DNA of 21,661 nt from CAVOJV01 sp963696325 (lineage in GTDB: Bacteria > Pseudomonadota > Gammaproteobacteria > Competibacterales > Competibacteraceae), in assembly GCA_963696325.1 (NCBI GenBank), contig CAVOJV010000011.1, forward strand, positions 1-21,661. Direction: 5' to 3'. Every line of letters begins with the position of its first letter. Within the stretch, counting starts at the first letter, position 1. A program made the position numbers and the translations under genes. Below are positions 8,714-18,354 of this stretch, piece after piece. The notes under the pieces are model-generated. The model worked only from the letters and a program-made list of their open reading frames with translations. It searched no databases and was not told where the DNA came from.

Positions 8714-9887
8714 TCATGAAGACATGTATAGGCCAAGCAAGTTCTGCTTGTGGGTCTCCCAGCCGTATCGGTCAAGAAAAACCCTCGCACGTCGTGCTCT
8801 CCGGGTCCTTTCTGCTTCATTCTGATATGCAAAGAGTATGCTATTGGCCAACGATCCCACATCGCCAGGCTCAAAATAAAAGACCATGTCCTCACTGAAG
8901 TAGTGTTGTATGGCCCTCAGACGAGGTGCCACGGCCGGTATGCCAAGCCCGACGCACTCGAGCAGCTTCACCGGAAGCATCAGTTCCGTTGCGGCATTTC
9001 TTCGATTGGGCACGATGACCAGGTCCACCATTTCGAGCTCTCGCAGCAGTTCCTCAAACGGGAGCATCTTTCCCGAAAAGTGCGTCACGTCTTGAATTCC
9101 GGCCTGCCCGGACAATGCCATGAATTCGTCCAGATCGTCCCCATCTCCCATCAAATAAAGCTCGAGACCAGGGATAGCATGTTTCAGGGAGGCAACGGCC
9201 CTCAGCGCGAGGTCAATGCCGAGGCGCTTGCTCATGGTTCCGAAGTACGCAACTCGAAATCGGCCGTTCAGGTGAGCCTTGTCCGGCTTCCTGCTTGAGG
9301 CGGTAAACCGTCTTGGATCCGGCACATTCATTGAGATCGTCACTTTGCGCCCATCGATGCCGCGCTGAACCAAGGCATCCTTCTGGGGTTCATTGACACA
9401 GATGATGTGATCGGCAAGTCCACAGCAGATGCGCTCCTCGACCAGGAGGACCCTCGTCATGATGGTGCGCAGCAGGCCCTCATACTTGCTGGCATAGGTC
9501 TCCAGCATGGTGTCGTGGACATCCAGGATGGTCCGGCGGCCGGCAAGCAGCGGGAGCAGCGCGGCCAAAATCAAAAAATTCGGCATATTGTGCACATGAA
9601 CCACATCCACACCGGGCGTCCGGTAGAGTCTGCTGCAAGTGATAAACGCCCTCAGGACGAAATCGAGGTAAGACAGCAGGTACCGAATGTTGCTCTTCCC
9701 GGTACTTGGGCACGTTCACTTCGTGGACATGAACGCCGTCCAGGAGGTAAGACCTGGCATGATCCTTTTCTCGCAAACCGATGACCCAGACCATGAAGCC
9801 CGGCAGGGATGCCACGGTCTCTGCTTCCCGGCGAACGCGCATGTCTGTTGAATAATTGGAGTAGACGATCATGCAGACGTGCTTCAT
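8714..9887 (-). CDS. GT4-family glycosyltransferase (one frameshift)
   Basis: This is a GT-B fold enzyme of family 4. The N-terminus MKHVCMIVYSNYSTDMRVRR is the acceptor-side Rossmann start common in these enzymes. VDVVHVHNMPNFLIL, the donor-domain start FRVAYFGTMSKRLGIDLAL, and the nucleotide-sugar site ATELMLPVKLLECVGLGIP are all visible. The frame changes once, near 9697, where HEVNVPKYRE continues as SNIRYLLSYLDFVLRAF. The repaired length is about 391 residues, within the normal range. It starts only 19 bases after the deacetylase stop, which fits one transcript. A 120-base gap separates it from the dehydrogenase, the largest gap in this half of the cluster; I see no clear terminator there. 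The donor and acceptor sugars are not predictable. Confidence 0.9.
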
Positions 9888-9906
9888 GGTTTGGTTCCAG
9901 TGCGTG

Positions 9907-11562
9907 CTACAGGGTCAGTTGCAGGGACATCCGCCCGGACCACGCTGCTTCGATGCAGCGAAGCGATGGCTTCCCCCCGGGCTCCTCATTGTTCCCCTCG
10001 GCAGCCATGGTGCTGATCCGGACCACCAGGTCCGGGGTGGTGGGACCCTGCGCGGACGTGAGCCTCAAATTAACCGTGGTGCCATCGACGCTCACCTGCT
10101 CGATTTGAGCGGACCTTCTCTTCGGGACCACCGCACGGCTTTGGAACAGGTCGCGAACCAGGCATTTCTCCGCCTTCAAGAGGCTCAGCAGCTCCCTGTA
10201 GAACTCCTCCCAGTTTCGTTCCGGCATCAGGCTCCTCGTGTGCCAGTTGATGGTGAAGACCCCTCCATGCGTCCTGAAGTCACCGATCATGGTCTTCAAA
10301 ACGGCAAGGGCTTGGGACTCCTGAAGCCCCATTCTGCCGGGGTAGAACAACGCAGTGTCCATGAGATGAAGCGGGAGCTCCATCAACTGGTCCGCATCCA
10401 GAAAGCAGAAAGGTTGCGTCGTGCCCGTTCGATACCCAGCGGTTTCGTTGTAGCCTGCCGTTGAATCGTAAGAAACCCGGACCCGGCAAGAACACCCGGG
10501 GTCGCTTCTGAAAAATATAGCCAGTGCGTGCGAACGCCGACGTCTTGAGTCCCTGCGAGCTCCCGGATGACGGCCAGCTCCGAGGCGGCCCGTTCCGGAT
10601 CGCACCAGGTATCGATTCCGTGCAGGCCGACTTCCCGGCCGCCGGCCAGAACCTCTCCGATCACGTCCCGGTAATCCTGGATGTCGTAAGGGGCCCGCCG
10701 GTGAAAGGGAGCCCCGTTGCCGCCGCCGGATGCCTTTCCGGCTTCTCCTTTGAAGGGGATGAAGAAAAACGTCGAAGGGAGCCTGCCCTCGATTTCCGCG
10801 TAGCGTTCGACGTGAGCCAGGTGTCTGGAGCCAGCCCAAGAAACACGGCTGGAAGCGACAGCAGGGCCTTCCAGTTCCTGAAGAGCCTGTGCCACCGGAT
10901 CTTTGACTCGTGATTCCGGACGTAGACCGGAAAGATGGCCCTCCAGAGGAACCCGGCCAGCGACCGGTCCAAACCGTGGTCACACAGCCAGCAGGAAATC
11001 CACGTCATCAGTCAGGCAAACCGTGAACGGGTCCGGCAGGTGTTGGTGGGATTTCGACGACGGCAAGGCCGGAAGTCACAATCCAATGGCGGAGAAGCGT
11101 CACATGAATCTCCAGGGTCGGGATCCTGGCATACTCAGGAGGCTGTCCCGACGAAAGCAGGTACGCAACCTCGTCAAACAGGGCGTACCCCAGGGAAACA
11201 ATCCTTTGACCCTGGCTTGTACGGTCAGTACCAACGACCACGTCACCGTCGGCAGCTGTGACGCAAGGGGGCATCATCTGAGGCTAAGCGTCTCAGCTCT
11301 GAATAGACAGGGAAGAAGCAATTCCCATATTGAAGCAGGGTAGCGCCACTGCCCGATTTTGTCCCGGCTTCGCACCTTGAACCAAGCTCCTCGCCTTCCC
11401 CAGCATGAACGACCAGCAGTCTCGAACTCGGCAAGGAACTCAGCGACTCCGCTGCCTTGCTGATCAACACAACCCTGTAATCACCCGTTTCACGGGTGGA
11501 ACTTCCCAAGGAACCCTGAAGAGCTCAAAGAACTCTCTTACGGCCGCCCTTTTGCTCCTCAC
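9907..11562 (-). CDS. Polysaccharide deacetylase-like protein with N-terminal extension, several frameshifts
   Basis: The assembled protein, about 550 residues, has a roughly 190-residue N-terminal part (PWEVPP, then YRVVLIS, GYALFDEVAYLLSSGQPPEY, IPTLEIHVTLLRHWIV, VVEIPPTPAG) followed by a NodB-like domain. PFTVCLTDDVDF carries the metal-binding aspartate pair of motif 1. GREVGLHGIDTWCD takes the place of the usual H-x-x-x-H-P motif 2, a form I associate with this subfamily. MELPLHLMDTALFY and FTINWHTR follow. Frame changes fall near 11520, 11260, 11030, 10830 and 10470. The GTG at 11562-11560 is my best guess for the start: it lacks a clear ribosome site and an in-frame TAG lies just before it. 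The protein likely removes N- or O-acetyl groups from a sugar, but lacks a visible signal peptide, so its compartment is uncertain. Confidence 0.78.
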
Positions 11563-11612
11563 GCGCTATAACGCCAATGGTCCCACAGACGACGATCATC
11601 TTCGTGAGAGTC

Positions 11613-12900
11613 CTAAGCCATGAGGCTGGTGACAGAGTGCACTGACTGCCTGTTTATCGGGTGATAAAGGGGTGCAACCGCATTCACTGTGTGCTGTCTC
11701 TCCATTTCTGATTCGTCGCCGAAAGACATGGCCGTCGGGGAAACATTGTCTACGCTCAGGCACACAGCCGCCGTTCGCAGCCCGTCGGCCACAGCAGCAT
11801 GAATATTCGGTACCTCTGCCATGGCACCCCGGAAGAACTCCACAAGTCGAGCGCAAACTACCTCCAGAGAAAAGTGTTGCACAACAAACCGGCGCGAGAA
11901 GTCCCCAAGTGCCGGGAGCTGGTCGGGATGCTCTGCGAGTCCACGGATGTCAGCAACCAAACAGGCGTTGCTGCGATTGCCATTCCCTATGCCGTAGATG
12001 CCCTTGTAGTAGAAGATGCTCCGCCGTCTCCGGGTTGAACGGGAGCGGAGAAACCGCGCTCTCCGACGATGACGACAGGCTTGCCGAACGCCATCCCACG
12101 CAGGGCCGAACCACCCATCCCCACGACAATGTCGGCCGCAGCGTAAGCCGGACGGGGATCGAGGAGTGCTCCGGCCAGCACCACGGCAGGCCGTCCCAAC
12201 TCGGCGTTGATCTCGTCCGCCAGCAGTTCCAGCCTGGTTCGCAGTGCACCCGTCCCCAACGATCACGAAACGCAACGGCAGATCAGCGCCTAGTCTCCGG
12301 ACGACATCAAGTGTCCGAGCAGGCTCTCGGCCTTCATCCACTCGCTGAGTCTGCAGACAGTCACCAGCGTGATGTCGCCGTCGTCGATGCCGAACGCCTC
12401 GAAAGGGCCGTGCTTCGACAGCTCCAGGAGCGTTCAGATGCACGTCGACCGGCGGAAGGATCAGCTCCAGCCGCCGATAGCCCGTCGCCCTTGCCTGGTC
12501 CAGGAGCTCCGGCGTCCCGAAGGTAGTCGGTAGCCCTTGGGCAGCACACGGTTAGGCCCATGTTCATGTCCGTGACGACCATCGGGACACCCATGGGCAG
12601 GTGCACGGCATAGTAAGCGTCCAGGCACTGCCACCAGTCCCAGACATGGACGAGGTCAGGACGTTCGCGACGCACCGCGTGACGCAGGGCCGCATACGGG
12701 CTGGCGACGGATGGATGCGTGCACCTGGAGCCGGCAGGAAGCGCAGCCCTTTCTGCTCGGCCATTTTGACCATTGGTCCCGGCGTCGCGAAACAGAACCA
12801 CCTCATAGCCGTGAAGGTCTCGAAGCGTCACGGCGAGTTCGATGGCGTTCGTCTGGGTGCCACCGATCTCGAGCTGATGGGCGAAGACGAGAATCTTCAT
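11613..12900 (-). CDS. GT4-family glycosyltransferase, many frameshifts
   Basis: The N-terminus MKILVFAHQLEIGGTQTNAI is a clear GT-B acceptor-domain start with the GGT loop. DLVHVWDWWQCLDAYYA, MGVPMVVTDMNMGLT, DVHLNAPG, LPLRFVIVGDG and ADIVVGMGGSALRGMAFGK with PVVIVGERGFSAP follow in order, then YYKGIYGIGNGNRSNACLVA and a helical C-terminus. Repaired length is about 429 residues. Frame changes are frequent (about 12780, 12700, 12540, 12440, 12350, 12250, 12040). The start codon ATG 12900-12898 overlaps the flippase stop as ATGA, a usual sign of translational coupling. The donor-site glutamates of the classical E-x7-E motif are not obvious, and SALRGMAFGKPVV replaces them, so the exact subfamily is uncertain. 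Confidence 0.85.
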
Positions 12901-14603
12901 GTCGTCGCCTCATACAGTAGATTTCGTGTAAAGTGATGAAAGAGCAGCTTAATTTCATAAGCTTTCCCAGGGATACATTCTTGTGGAGTCTTCGGTTCTC
13001 GGGGTCCTGCTGAAGCCGGATAGTCTATCATGGTAGTCAGGAGGTTACTCGCCACTCCCAGACTGGTCGTAGCTCTCGAGGGTGCGAGGCCCAGACGGAC
13101 GAGCAATCGCAGGATCGGGGGAGGGATCCGGTCCGTGGAGACGAGCTTGAGAAGGGCTCGAACGGAGTAAATACCGCTCAGAATCACCAGCAATATTCCG
13201 ACGACGCTCAGCCCAAAGATCCGGCAGCACAAGAAACCGCATGAACACCACCATGATCAGGCAGAGGAAAAGAGAATCCGGTTTGTCTGTTCGCGGCTGA
13301 CCAGCGAAAACCGCTGAGCCGTCGGACGATTGGGTAGATCATGAGTCCATGAAAGACGTAGATCCAAAAAAAGCAATGCCAGCGCCATTCAAACCGAAAC
13401 GATCCCACACATAGCCACGAAAGACCAACATTGACGACAGTCCAAGCCAGCTCGGTCAAGAAAAAGATATTTTGCTCCCCTTTTGCCAAGATAATGAAGC
13501 CCATGGGCCAGGTGATCACCCGCAGGGTCATGCCGAGACAAATCCAGCGCAGGACTTCCACCGCCGCATCGAATTTCGCGGAATAGAGCAAGGACGATGA
13601 CCAGCTGCGCGAAGGTGAGAGTGGCGATCACGCCCGGTCCCGCCAGCAGGAGGCTCACCTGCGCCTGCTCGTTCACCAAGCCGGTTGCACTCGTCATTGT
13701 CCCGGCCACGGCGGTCAGGCGTGGGATAGAAGTCCGCTCCCATGGCCTGCAGAATAAACCCCACATACAGTCCGCCCAGCGTCCATGCGGATTGATAGAA
13801 GCCTGCCGCTTCGAGACCCACCTGGCGGACGACGATGATCCGGACCGCATAGGCGGCCCCCATCATCGAGAAACCCACTCGCCATGAAGGCAAAGCCGAG
13901 CTTCAACAGGCCGGCCGCTTCATGCCTCACCTGCGAAACCGTCATCGAGGGAGGCTGAATCCGCACCTTCCGGCTGTACCACCACGACGTGACGATGGAC
14001 ATGGCGGCAGCGGCCACAAGGGCCGGGACCACCCCGTCTTCCCGAAGGTAATAGACCATGGGAATGCTGATGACCGTGCCGTAGAGCGCCCCCAGAATCC
14101 CCATCTTCGCGAGGTCGGAGATTCGCCGCATTCCCTGGATCAACGCCCCCTGCCCGCCGGCCACCAAGCGGAAAAAGACGGCAAGTGACAGCAACGCTAC
14201 GGCGGAGGCGTGTTGATCGGTCGCCAAAAGTCAAGGTGGAAACCTGTCCGGAAAATGCGAACAGCAAAACGGCGCCCAAAATGCCAAGGATCGACCGATG
14301 TTCGCCGCAGCACGGCGACGGTTCGCGCGATCCGCTCTGTTTCGCCGGTGCCGACCGCCTCGGCAATCTGGCGCACGCCGCTGCTGTTGACGCCCATCCC
14401 CGCAATGCTGTGGGCAACGTCGGCGATCGACCCGTAAAGGCCCATCAGCCCGAAACCGGCCGGCCCAGCAGCACCGCCATCGCCTTGGTGCGAACGATTC
14501 CAATGGCGATGTTCACCACCGATGAGCCGCCGATCAGGGCCGAGGATTTCAGGATCTGGCCGTAGGTGTGCTTTTCGGCGGTGGGGGGCGTGTCTTGTGG
14601 CAT
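12897..14603 (-). CDS. Wzx-type oligosaccharide flippase, many frameshifts
   Basis: This is an integral membrane protein of the MOP/polysaccharide-transport family, which moves a lipid-linked oligosaccharide across the inner membrane. The start region reads TYGQILKSSALIGGSSVVNI, then IGIVRTKAMAVLLG, GLYGSIADVAHSIAGMGVNS, GVRQIAEAVGTGE, a run of hydrophobic helices (LGILGAVLLFAFSG, ALLSLAVFFRLVAGGQGALI, GTVISIPMVYYL), FIMASGFL-type loops, GLEAAGFYQSAWTLGGLYVG, and ITWPMGFIILAKGEQNIFFL. These are hallmark features of the family. At least seven frame changes are needed (about 14460, 14300, 14230, 13880, 13720, 13580, 13390, 13220). The ATG 14603-14601 or the one at 14642-14640 could be the start; neither has a clear ribosome site, and repeats lie immediately upstream. 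The end is the TGA at 12899-12897, overlapping the next gene. Confidence 0.87.
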
Positions 14604-14650
14604 CGGGGTCGCGGCTGCAGTGCTAGTAGGGGTTGAGGGCATTGGTTAGT

Positions 14651-14708
14651 CGCAGGGCGCAGGAGCGCAGAGCGCAGAGCGAGAGCGCAGGGCGCAGAGC
14701 GCAGGGCG
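14651..14708. repeat. Degenerate GCGCAG-type low-complexity repeat, downstream flank of the four-helix-bundle gene
   Basis: The plus strand is a run of imperfect 7-8 base units such as GCGCAGAG, GCGCAGGG and GCGAGA. It lies between the four-helix-bundle stop and the flippase start. Its complement is similar to the repeat at 15130-15180, so the two flank the gene as an inverted pair. Confidence 0.75.
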
Positions 14709-14716
14709 TAAGCCTT

Positions 14717-15073
14717 TCATTTGAGAGAGGCCTGGAAATTTGTTATCTGACGACAGAGGTGGTCAAGGCGATCCAAGTGTTTGTCCAGGGTTTCTCTCTT
14801 CAAGAGATCCCGCATTTGCAACAGAATGAGAATATTGGCATTCTCAAATGTGGATCTTCGAGCAATGTTCAAAAACTGGGCGAATTCTCTCTTTGAAGAT
14901 GATCCGGAACCCTCCGCAATATTGTTCGACATCGACATTGCTGCTCCGCGGAGTTGTTCTGCAAAGCGATAAAGCCTCTTTGCCTCAAGTTTGTCGGCAA
15001 GTTCAAAGAGCTCATTGGCAATTTCAATCGCCAACTGCCAAATCTTCAAGTCTTGAAACCTGAACTTCACCAT
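14717..15073 (-). CDS. Four-helix-bundle protein (23S rRNA intervening-sequence protein family)
   Basis: The gene encodes 118 residues without a frameshift. FQDLKIWQLAIEIANELFEL, FAEQLRGAAMSMSNNIAEGS, SSSKREFAQFLNIARRS and LLKRETLDKHLDRLDHL are hallmarks of this family (TIGR02436 type): four amphipathic helices with the conserved S-x-x-NIAEG segment between helices 2 and 3. The family was first noted in 23S rRNA intervening sequences and is related to the Avd accessory protein of diversity-generating retroelements; its function in most genomes is unknown. It has no evident link to polysaccharide synthesis. It is flanked by inverted low-complexity repeats, is lower in GC than the neighbouring flippase, and interrupts the operon, so it looks like an inserted cassette. 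The ATG at 15073-15071 lacks a clear ribosome site. Confidence 0.93.
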   Translation of the reverse strand: MVKFRFQDLKIWQLAIEIANELFELADKLEAKRLYRFAEQLRGAAMSMSNNIAEGSGSSSKREFAQFLNIARRSTFENANILILLQMRDLLKRETLDKHLDRLDHLCRQITNFQASLK

Positions 15074-15129
15074 AGGGTATTCATATCGGGCATTCTTGGT
15101 CTCTCAGGATATTCCGCGCCCTCCACCAA

Positions 15130-15180
15130 GCGCCCTTCGCTATGCTCTCTGCGCTATGCGCTATGTGCTCTGCGTCACGC
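15130..15180. repeat. Degenerate GCGCAGAG/GCATAGCG repeat, upstream flank of the four-helix-bundle gene
   Basis: Read on the minus strand this holds imperfect units such as CGCAGAG, CATAGCG and CATAGCG, then GAAGGGCGC. It is in inverted orientation to the repeat at 14651-14708. It lies just beyond the end of the secreted-protein gene, one reading frame of which runs on into it. Confidence 0.7.
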
Positions 15181-15234
15181 CTGTTACACTTTGCATCCCG
15201 CCGTGCTTCAGGAACCGATCTGTTTGGGGGCAGG

Positions 15235-16872
15235 TCACTCGACCATCCGCAAGCTCGAGGTGGCTGCAATCCGCTCGAAATCACGACATCCCCAGCCCGT
15301 TCCCTTCTGATATTCACCGCATAATCTCCATTCCCCAAATCTCTTACGGTATATCCTTCCGCATTGAGATCGGAGCGTGAAGTCAGTACAACACCACCTA
15401 CGTGAATGCTGCTCGGCAGGAAAGCCAGTCGAAGATACTCGGTTCCCGAACTGTCGGTGGGTGTATACTGTACATTGCCCGTTGCATAAATTACATTTTT
15501 CAAAACAGATCGTGAATACAGAATATGGTTCTCCCGAGGCGGCGCCCACTCAGGAACTCCCGCAAAACCATGGAAGAACATTCTCGGGCCCTTCGGCATA
15601 AGCATCACCCCACCAGAAACCTACACCATCAGTAGGGCCATCTGAGGACTCACCTGTAGATTTCATCATGTACGTCGAATAATTGAATCCACGGTAGGCG
15701 ATGTCTTTGTGTGTCACATTTCCTGAAATGGCATACCATCTGGCATATTCGGCCGCCTGCCGTGATGCTCTGGTAGCCCATCCGCCACATATAGGCGGTT
15801 TGTTCGGCAGGAACGTGTGCCCCATAGTATTGCCCCGTTGTCCCATAGAGCCCGTCACTTGTCGCAACGGCAACCATGTTGGTTTCAGTCCAGTTCAATA
15901 GAGCAGGAACATTTTTAGAGAAATTAGGGTCAAATGTTGGATTGTCCAGAAGATAAAGATTCATGTTGCTCTTAGTCGTATTGCATTTATTCGTATTACC
16001 GTCTATGTAATTGTCACTATGACCGGATACCCAATTACCATTGATCATAGGATATGTGAGAATCCAATTCTTGAGGGTGGTTCTGGCCGTGGTGTATGCT
16101 GCCGCATTTGGCTCACCATAGCTCAATTAACATATCAAACAGTGTCAATGCGCCGGCCCAGTTTGAGCAGTATCTGGATCTGGGTCACTCCTGTGCTTAG
16201 CATTTACCACATAAGGCCAAGGAGAGTTCGTGGAATTTCCAGCAACTATTTTGGATGGCAAGGGTATCTAGCCATATTAATGGCTGCCGTCCTGTACAAA
16301 GCTGTCCCATAGATCAAATACATTTTATAGAAACTCATCCCCATGTCTGCACCGATAGGTCCACAAGCACGTCGAATTCGCACCCCACGCTACGTTGTCG
16401 CCATTAGTGGTAGTGGCACCCGCATTAGCAGTACCGTATGGAAAGTGTGGCCAGCTATAGTTCGACGGGAGTCATCCACGTGAGCAAGAGCATAATCTAC
16501 AAGCCCCTTTGCAATAGTCAATGGTCTTGTGTCCCCTGAGTAGGCATAGTACAAACGTGCAAATTCAACAAAATTGGGGACTCTTTCTCCCCAATCGTTT
16601 TCCCACGTATCTACTGTAATTGGATTCCCTGGCTTAAATCCGCAGGATAAATAATACATGGGCAACCCGTTATAATTCGGGACTGTCGGGAGCCACTGCC
16701 ACAGCTGATAAAGGTATCGGTCATAGGCCTTGGAGGCTGGTGAATACCATGGAAGAATCTTATTTGATCCATCCAGAACTACCGTGTGATAGCGAAGAGT
16801 TTCCGAAAAACACAAAGCATTCTGAGCCAGAATTAGCAGAAAAATCAGAATCGAAATTCTTTTCGCGCTCAT
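15235..16872 (-). CDS. Secreted protein, probable alpha/alpha-toroid glycan-active domain, several frameshifts
   Basis: The N-terminus has a clear Sec signal: MSAKR, then the hydrophobic ISILIFLLILAQNAL, then a likely cleavage site before SETLRYHT. The mature part has VVLDGSNKILPWYSPASKAY, VDTWENDWGERVPNFVEFAR, LYYAYSGDTRPLTIAKGLVD, SPWPYVVNA, TLFDMLIELSYGEPNA, then EYARWYAISGNVTHKDIAYR, and a beta-rich C-terminus (AEGYTVRDLGNGDYAVNIRR). This suggests a helical toroid followed by a beta domain, as in several lyases and glycosidases. I know no named family. The ATG 16872-16870 has AAGGA 9 bases upstream. Frames change near 16410, 16260-16130 (more than once), 15740, 15600 and perhaps 15300. 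The stop is uncertain: TGA 15237-15235 in one frame, or a read-through into the repeats to 15081 in another. Base composition is AT-richer than its neighbours. Confidence 0.75.
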
Positions 16873-16896
16873 CAATAGGGTCCTTTTCAAGTAAGT

Positions 16897-18146
16897 TTAC
16901 CGTATTGGGCGCAAAACTCGCCAAGAGATAACTGGTCTTACGCCCTGCAGGTGGTCTGTAGCGTTCTGCACCACCCGGTCCTGTTCTTCCTGCGTCATTT
17001 GATGATAGAGCGGGAGCAGGATGCACTGATCCTGGGCCTTTTCACTTTCCAGGAGACGCGAGCAGCTGCCGGGCGGGCAGTCGACAATCCCCGGGGCCGA
17101 CACCGCAGGACCATGGCTCCTGAGAAAAATAGACCGGTTCCCGGTGAGAACACATGATGCCGCGACGGGTTGAGACGCCTGCGTCGAGCATCTCCTGCAT
17201 GACCCTTTGCTGGTCGCACCCATCTGGAAGACGAACGCAATAACTCTGCCAGTTGCTGCGGGCCCAGGACGGCTCCGACGGGGGGATCACCCCTGGAATG
17301 CCGGCAAGGAGCTTCCGGTATCGTTCCCCCAGTTCCCTGCGACGGGCGACGATCTCCGGGAGGCGTTTCAACTGTTCACGCCCTATGGCTGCCTGGATGT
17401 CGGTCATGCGATAGTTGAAGCCGAGGTCCAGGTACGATTCAAATGCGACCTTCCCGGCTTCATGTCTGGACGAGGCGTCCATGCTCATGCCATGGACCCG
17501 CAACAATCGAAATAGGTCATCCCACTCCGACCGGCTCGTGGTCAACATTCCACCGTCGCCCGTCGTGATGATCTTGCGGGGGTGAAAGGAAAAACAGGCG
17601 ATGTCGCCGTGGGGTTTTCCGATCTTTTCCCAGTTGCCGTCCCACAGGATTTCGCTCCCGATGGCACAGGCCGCATCTTCAACGACCGGGAGGCCCTTCT
17701 GGCGGGCGATCTTAAGGATTGCCGCCATGTCACAGGGCATCCCCATCTGGTGCACGCAGAGGATGGCGCGCGTCGAGGAATTGACGGCGTTTTCGATGAG
17801 CTTCGGGTTGATGTTGAAGGTTGTCGGGCTCGATATCGACAAAAACCGGTTTGGCTCCGCAATAGCGGACACTGTTTGCCGTGGCTACAAAGGAGTGGCT
17901 GACGGTAACGACTTCATCCCCCGGCTTGACCCCAACTGCCAGAAGAGCCAGGTGGAGTGCGGTGGTGCAGCTCGATACGGCGCAGGCATGTTTCGCGCCC
18001 ACGTAGTCGGCAAACTCTTTTTCGAAAGCCGCGACTTCAGGTCCCTGGGTCACCCACCCGCTCATGATGGGACGTTTGGCAGCTTCGGCTTCCCGTTCAT
18101 CCAGGAAGGGACGGGCGACGGGGATGACTTTCAATGGTTCAGGCAT
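16897..18146 (-). CDS. DegT/DnrJ/EryC1/StrS aminotransferase (at least two frameshifts)
   Basis: This is a second PLP-dependent sugar aminotransferase, distinct from that at 5739-6870. KVIPVARPFLDEREAEAAKR opens it, SSCTTALHLALLAVGVKPGD forms the phosphate site, VEDAACAIGSE gives the PLP-contacting aspartate, and the catalytic lysine is in CFSFHPRKIITTGDGGML. LGFNYRMTDIQAAIGREQL is the usual later motif. The ATG 18146-18144 has AAGGAA about 10 bases upstream. The frame shifts near 17825 (VFVDIEPD to FNINPKLIENAVNS) and near 17095; the C-terminus then reads CILLPLYHQMTQEEQDRVV and ends at 16897. Repaired length is about 416 residues. It lies 24 bases before the secreted-protein start. The product sugar is unknown; 4-amino and 3-amino products are both possible. 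Confidence 0.9.
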
Positions 18147-18354
18147 AGGTTTGAATTTCCTTGTAAGGGTTCACACGCGCAGACTGTGGGCCGCAAACGA
18201 AAAGCAATTTCACCACGAAGGGCACGAAGAGCACGAAGAAGGAGCAAGCAATCAAGACTTTGCTGCTCTCATCGAGGGAGGGGAGTCGTTTGCCTTAGCG
18301 AATGAGACCGAGCCGGGAGAGATCTCAAGGATAGGTCGTCGGTCGGCACAGGCC
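18147..18354. other. Intergenic region between the metallohydrolase and aminotransferase genes
   Basis: About 208 bases without a supported gene. It holds the CACGAAG-type tandem repeat at 18214-18240 and the ribosome site of the aminotransferase. I see no strong hairpin followed by a T run on the minus strand, so a terminator is not supported. Confidence 0.6.
18214..18240. repeat. Three tandem 9-base CACGAAGRR units
   Basis: The plus strand reads CACGAAGGG, CACGAAGAG, CACGAAGAA in succession, preceded by TTTCAC. Such tracts translate as HEGHEEHEE-like peptides and, from memory, are common beside GxxExxY-family genes and other accessory cassettes in environmental bacteria. No such gene is present here. 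Confidence 0.7.

Noticed and set aside
14717..15073. Diversity-generating retroelement accessory (Avd) gene
   Set aside because: The fold family is related, but no reverse transcriptase, template repeat or variable repeat is visible nearby.
14651..15180. CRISPR array
   Set aside because: The repeats are short, degenerate and contiguous, without spacers of even length, and no cas genes are present.
15096..15380. Plus-strand frames with ALRYALCAMRYVLC-like peptides
   Set aside because: These are translations of the low-complexity repeat flanking the four-helix-bundle gene and show no other support.
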